This document shows, piece by piece, positions 58,857-64,000 of a stretch of DNA of 64,000 bases. Positions within the stretch are counted from its first letter, which is position 1. The number at the start of each line of letters is the position of its first letter. This stretch comes from Punica granatum (lineage: Eukaryota; Streptophyta; Magnoliopsida; Myrtales; Lythraceae), in assembly GCF_007655135.1 (NCBI RefSeq), contig NC_045129.1, positions 4,898,001-4,962,000 on the forward strand, given 5' to 3'. Both the position numbers and the translations under genes were made by a program. Below the pieces are notes generated by a model, which saw nothing but the letters and a program-made list of their open reading frames with translations, was not told where the DNA came from and did no database searches.

Positions 58857-59497
58857 TGTGACAATTAATTGCTCATCTGATGCTTTGTTCTCTGTACTGA
58901 GCACAAGCAGGAATGCCGAATCATTAAGTAGTACATTTCAAGTACATGATAGTGCCGCTGCATATATATATGATAATAGAGTATTGAACCACATCACACA
59001 ACTCTCCAGCTTATTTCTGGCTCGGAACCTTGTGCGTCACACATCTTGTAGTCGCTCACTGGCAGAAAATATGAGCACCGTCTTGGTTTATGCCAATCTA
59101 GCTATTTCAGTTTTCGTTTGCAAAGTCTGGCAAACCAATATCTGAAAATTTTCAAAATCTGATTATTCAGCTTGCTGCTGCTGTGAGAGATTCCTGGATC
59201 GTGGATAGCTTAAAAGATGGTTAAGTCGGAGCTAGTGAACTGCTGCTTCTGGGATTAGTGCTGAGGAGATTTTGACCCATATTAGCTCTTTGAATTGTGT
59301 GCAGTTTCAGCATGTACTTTTTTGAGGAACTTCTATGGTGTTCATGTATGTTTGCCCGAAATGTTTATTCTCCAGATACGAGGAATCGACAATGGGGAAA
59401 TTAAAAGTTCCTCATGTGCTTTGAGAATCTAACTTCGCAGGACAGGGGAGATGCATATGCTGGTAATAAGTTTGATTAATATGTTGACATGACAAGA
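58857..59497 (+). repeat. Diverged orphan NLR trailer block, copy 2
   Basis: Near-identical copy of 21560-22200, the old trailer with no receptor beside it. Confidence 0.65.
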
Positions 59498-60371
59498 ATT
59501 GGAGTTCTACTGCTTCATTTAGATTATCACTTCCAGTATCGTGCTCTGCCTGCTGTGCCATGCTATATGGCCTTACTCTTCTCGACAGATTAAAATGAGC
59601 CTTGGTGATGGCTCTTGGGTCGCCTGAAAAATTCGAACCATTGCACGAGTTACATGTATCGTATTACAAAATTGAGACATTTAGAATTCAAATTGTGTTG
59701 CCCAGTGGGTTGTGGAGTCCATTCATCTTCAGTATTCAGATGAGGTCTTTCTGGAGTGTCGGCTGGAGTTGAGTATCATCATGTCTAGTGAAAAAAAATA
59801 GGAATATTGCAGTTTCATTCTGTGGGGCTGTATTCATATTTCTGGAGATAACAGTAATTTCACGAGGTTCTTTTTTTTAGGTTAATTTCACCTTCTGATG
59901 CGGAACGAGTTTCTTGTAAAGCAAATGCTACCCCGGAAACAATATCCTGTTCGTCCAGTATATCCCGTCCTTGGAAAATTTATCGGGATGGAAGCATACG
60001 AATGGTCCCCATTAACCTGACTGTTCAACTTCAACAAATTCATTATAAGTAGAAACGAGGAGAGGAGAACAGCATGTGGCTGATCGATCAAAGCCGGGTT
60101 TCGAACTCACACACGCAACCCCCTCTGAGCTTTCGTAATGGAATCAAAGCACTTGGCCCCATTCCACCGAGTGAAATGTTTTTTTTTTGGCCGACAGCGG
60201 GTCAAATTATTAGCTTCCTAGTAAATCCAAATGTTCTTATCTGTCGGGGAGATCAATCATGGCCTTGTTTTTAATTTCAAATGCAGCCCTCATCTGTTCA
60301 TTTAAAATGGACGTAAAATTACCAACTCATCTTCCATTCTCAAATTTAGCGTTTCATCAATCCTCCCGTTA
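59498..60371. other. Unassigned intergenic DNA, copy of 22201-23070
   Basis: No gene is recognised. The same weak minus-strand B-box-like motif is near 60097. Confidence 0.3.
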
Positions 60372-60717
60372 ATTTTAATCGATTTTACTTATCGGCGCCA
60401 CGTGGTAAATTCGTAGTGAGTGAGTTAATCCCACTGAATTTATTTAATAGCTAATTATTTTGAAAATGAAAAAAACTAGAAAAAAAATTAAAAAAAATCA
60501 TAAGGAAAGGGAGAGGGGGGCCGACGGCCACAGTTACCTCGATCGCGGCCGCTATCCCCCAATCGCCACAATCGCCTCCTCCCTTTTCCTTCTATTTTTC
60601 TTTTTTATTTTCATTTTCAGAATAATTAAATATTAAGTAAATCCAGTGGGGTTCACTCATTCAATCCAAATGCGTCATGTTTAAGTAAAATCCATTAAAA
60701 TCAACAGGAGAATTGAC
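60372..60717. mobile_element. Foldback element, copy 2
   Basis: Copy of 23075-23420 with the same inverted arms. Confidence 0.55.
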
Positions 60718-61536
60718 ATTATTTCAAAAAGTTCGTGCTCGATTTGAGAAAAAAGTGCAAAGTGTAGTACGTGGACATGCATGCCTATGCTATGACTGTA
60801 AGTCTGTTGGATCTATTATTATGGCCCAAAGAGTGTGGGCTAGTACATACCTTGATATTCAAATAAAGAGCATGTTGGATTTGATCCAAAAATATATAGT
60901 CATGTTTAAGTAACTACATTATAAATAAATTAGGTAAATATTTGCGCGTTGTGCAGACGTTTTTGTTGATTAAATATATAGATTATATTTAGTAATATGT
61001 GATGTTATGAAGAACAAATACATTATTTTGAAATCTTCGTTACGTGAATATCGAACTAATTATGTTGTAATATGGGATTCTACTTTGTTTTGGTTCGTAT
61101 AATAATTATATTACATAATTGTGATACCGGACCTCTCTAACTTACCTTAAACTTATATTTCATCAATATTTTATTTTATTTCCAATGAAATAATTAATTA
61201 TAATTATTCTAAACGTTCTTAAATGCATACTCATTTTTTTTTATATAAATTGAAATGGTAGTGAATGTTATAGGCAAAGAAAATCAATATATATATATAT
61301 ATACATATATGGCGTTAAATGATCTATATATTTTTTTAGTAAATGTGAGCGGCATTTATGTTTATGTAAATGGTAATGCCAATTATAATGTCCTTATTAG
61401 GTAATATTCTGTTGTATATAACCAATATATATATGTATATATATATATAAAAAACCAATATAATATATTTTGTTAGGTTATTTGTATGTACTGTGTATAT
61501 TCCACTGCTCAATAAGAGACTATACATTATGAAATA
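60718..61536. other. AT-rich intergenic DNA with (TA)n, copy of 23421-24239
   Basis: No gene is recognised. TA-dinucleotide runs occur at about 61286-61307 and 61424-61450. Confidence 0.5.
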
Positions 61537-63883
61537 GGGAAAAGTATAGTTTTAACCCAGTACCTTTTATTACTTTTCTATCTCCGTCCATTACCTAATT
61601 TTTTTCTATTTTCATCCACTACCTTTTGTTAGTTTTCTATTTTCACCTTCCGTAGCCTTTTCTGTTAAATTTGCTGATGCGTAATAATTGTAAGGTTCGT
61701 ATAAACAAAACTTAAACTGATTGGATTGCACAAGTCAGCTCGAACCGATTAATTAATTCATTAAACAGTTTAGACCAACTTTGACTCGTCTCCATCTCAG
61801 GTTCTCCTCTTCTCTTGATTTTCGCTGCTGTAGTCTGGTCTCCATCTCTCACTCTTCCGTGTTTCCTCTCTTTCTCCCCTGTCCATCTTTTCCTCTCCTT
61901 TGCTTCTTCTCTTTCTCTTTATCTCCATCTCTTATCTCTCTTCTAAATTGTCCTCGCGATACATTGGGGCCGAAATTTGGGTTTTCTAGAGGAATATAAT
62001 TGACAAAAGGAGTGTGGTCAGATCTGAGGGTAAACATTACTGAACCGAAGACTCCTCTGTATTGAGTTGTGTTGAAAAATCTGGTATTGCATCAATGCGA
62101 GCTGACATACTTCCAGAAAGGTGCTACTGGGCAGCATACAATGTCAGGGGAGTTTTGAGTTCAAGGCAAAGAGGATAGAAATTAACACCAAGCAAGCTAA
62201 AGGAGGAAAAAGGGCTAACAAGTGCAAAAGTAAGAAAATCAAAGAGCTTTGAAAGCAATAACAACAACATCTCTAAAACTTCTTTCTCGATCCGATTAGT
62301 TTTTAACCTTAATTTATTATCTTTTAAAAACTTCTTTCATCCCGTCATCTCTATATCGTTTTATTGCAGGAATCCTACCAAATTTTGATCTATTTTCTCA
62401 GTTATTCTAATTGGGTCATTTTTCCATCTCTCTTCTCTTCTCTTCTCTTCTCTTCAACGTGATGACCTTGTAATGTTATAGGGTTTAAAGAGTATGCCTG
62501 GCTGAGATGTTCAACGTGAAAGGAGGAAGAGGAAACATGCTGCAAAAAAAGAAAAAAAAATGCAACAAAAAGAATGCAATGCATATGAGATTGAGTTTCT
62601 CTTGAAATGTTAATTTCAGCCGGTTTGATCTATGTTTTGATTGAAATTCTTAATTTCCGTTCGGTTTTATCGTAATAGAGAAAGAAATTGCCATGTGTTG
62701 GGTTTCCTTTGACGTAGACCCCATGATACTTTCGAAGTCAAGGCTTTTAATGGGAAAAGTTACGGAATGTTGAAAAAAATAAAGAGTTAAATGTGAGGAG
62801 AGTTTGGATTTGCCTCGTCACTTTCAAATATTTGCAGAACGCTTCCTGACTTTACCAAAAAATAAGCAAGATGTCGCCTCAACCAAATTCCGATCAAAAT
62901 TCCATCCAAAAAAGAGCACATGCCACTCACATGTCAAAATAAAAGGGTAAAATTGTCTCCATTATTTAATTACCTGGAAAAAAAAAAGAATGCATCTGAA
63001 TCAGAGGAATTAGAGCGTCGATCCCATCATGATCCACAAAGCTTTCATCTTGATCTACTGTTAATGACAAAAAATCACTTCTGCTTCGATTTGACCCGAT
63101 ATGATGATATTAATTGATAGCAGAGAGGTGTGTGATTTCAGCACAATCAACTTCCTGGGAGATATACAAACGAGTTCGAGGTGTATGAAATGTATGCACG
63201 ATAGGAGGTTGTGGGATGAGAGTGGCTAGATTACCGTATCGGTTCAGGACGAGCAGGTGGCGGGGAGCACGATTCGGAGCACGAGGACCACCGGCAGCAG
63301 AGTCCGACTGGTGTGGCGGCACGCGGGAGCCACTGTCGCCGCCGATGCCTTCCCTGCGCTGGAGTTCGATATCGTCACTCTCCTGATCCCGATGCTGATA
63401 TGTAGAACTTCATCTTTTTGTTCTGCCTCTTACTCCTACTCGTCCGAACATTGTAGATAGCAAATTATCGACTAAAATATCATGGTGGCGGATCGATGTC
63501 CTAATTTCTCTTATTCAGATGCTTTCTATTTTTTTTTTCAAGTAATTAATTTGTGGAGACAATTTTATTCTTTTATTTTAACATGTGAGTGACATGTGCT
63601 CTTTTTTGGTCGGAATTTCGATCGGAAATTGGTTAAGGGAGCATCTTACTTATTTTTCGGTAAGGTCGGGAGGTGTTATGCAAAAATTTAAATGTTAGGG
63701 GGCAAATTCAAACTCTCATCATAGGTCGGGAGGTAAAGTGTATTTAGTTTAAAAATGAAATACTAAAAGGTAATGGCTAAAAAGAAGTAGTGAAAGATAA
63801 TGGGTGAAAATAGAAAATAAATTAGACGGTGGACGACAATAGAAAAATGACTAAAGATGGTGGGCTAAAACTATATTGTTCCC
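61537..63883. mobile_element. MULE-like element with nested inner element, copy 2
   Basis: Copy of 24240-26586 with the same flanks. The inner element spans about 62787-63727. One C is missing near 63389 compared with 26093, which changes the reading frame of the GC-rich core between the two copies. That argues against the core being a maintained gene. Confidence 0.7.
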
Positions 63884-64000
63884 CATGAAATAACAAACTA
63901 TATATTATGAAACATATTCAATTAGGACTAGTTACGTAAGCATATTTCCGTAATAAACATATAAAAATTTCCTTAGTAAAAATAATAATTTGGCATATAT
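63884..64000. repeat. Direct-repeat segment cut by the window end
   Basis: Copy of 26587-26703. The recent duplicate runs past the window edge. Confidence 0.8.

Noticed and set aside
1..64000. CRISPR arrays, operons or bacterial defence systems
   Set aside because: The DNA is plant nuclear sequence with spliced genes and plant transposons. The tandem repeats seen are large segmental duplications or microsatellites, not spacer arrays.

Overview
This is plant nuclear DNA, almost certainly from a eudicot. It is AT-rich, has spliced untranslated leaders, and carries small DNA transposons and miniature LTR elements. The only recognisable genes are BED zinc-finger NB-ARC-LRR immune receptors (BED-NLRs) and a fragment of a plant-type GH35 beta-galactosidase. 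The BED-NLR type is known from poplar, Myrtales and other lineages. I cannot name the species.

Layout. The window is a tandem disease-resistance cluster built by repeated unequal exchange. Three BED-NLR bodies lie on the + strand: A (8965-11712), B (31907-36581) and C (46995-48983). Each has a spliced noncoding leader of about 1.7-2 kb upstream (7204-8964, 29960-31906, 45239-46994) and a conserved trailer downstream. Between the bodies lie four related flank blocks (1-6932, 12345-20455, 37290-44968, 49640-57750). Each block runs: NLR trailer, TRIM/LTR-like element, unexplained conserved DNA, an orphan NLR leader with no coding exon after it, then a MULE-like inverted-repeat element. Part of the trailer recurs in a diverged form at 21560-22200 and 58857-59497. 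The cluster therefore keeps traces of several receptors that are now gone.

Duplication history. Positions 1-12345 match about 37540-49640 at roughly 97-99% by eye. From about 12345 the match to 49640-64000 becomes almost perfect: I counted about 11 differences in 14.4 kb, at offset 37295-37297. This fits a very recent duplication of a ~37.3 kb unit (12345-49640) by exchange between the trailers of NLR A and NLR C. It predicts further copies of B and C just beyond the right edge.

Gene state. B has the complete set of NB-ARC and LRR motifs but two 1-base losses in homopolymers between the P-loop and kinase-2. It also has a threefold 384-bp repeat in the LRR. A has a 1-base loss and a ~1.05 kb deletion. 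C has an in-frame ~0.76 kb deletion that joins BED plus P-loop directly to the C-terminal LRRs in a 662-codon open frame. None of the three is an ordinary intact receptor as written.

Other content. Region 22200-29735 holds a foldback element, two MULE-like elements with 8/9 or 9/9 target-site duplications (one nested), a (GA)n tract, and a beta-galactosidase pseudogene interrupted by a 252-bp MITE. The right end (59497-64000) repeats the first part of this. I see no rRNA, tRNA or CRISPR array.
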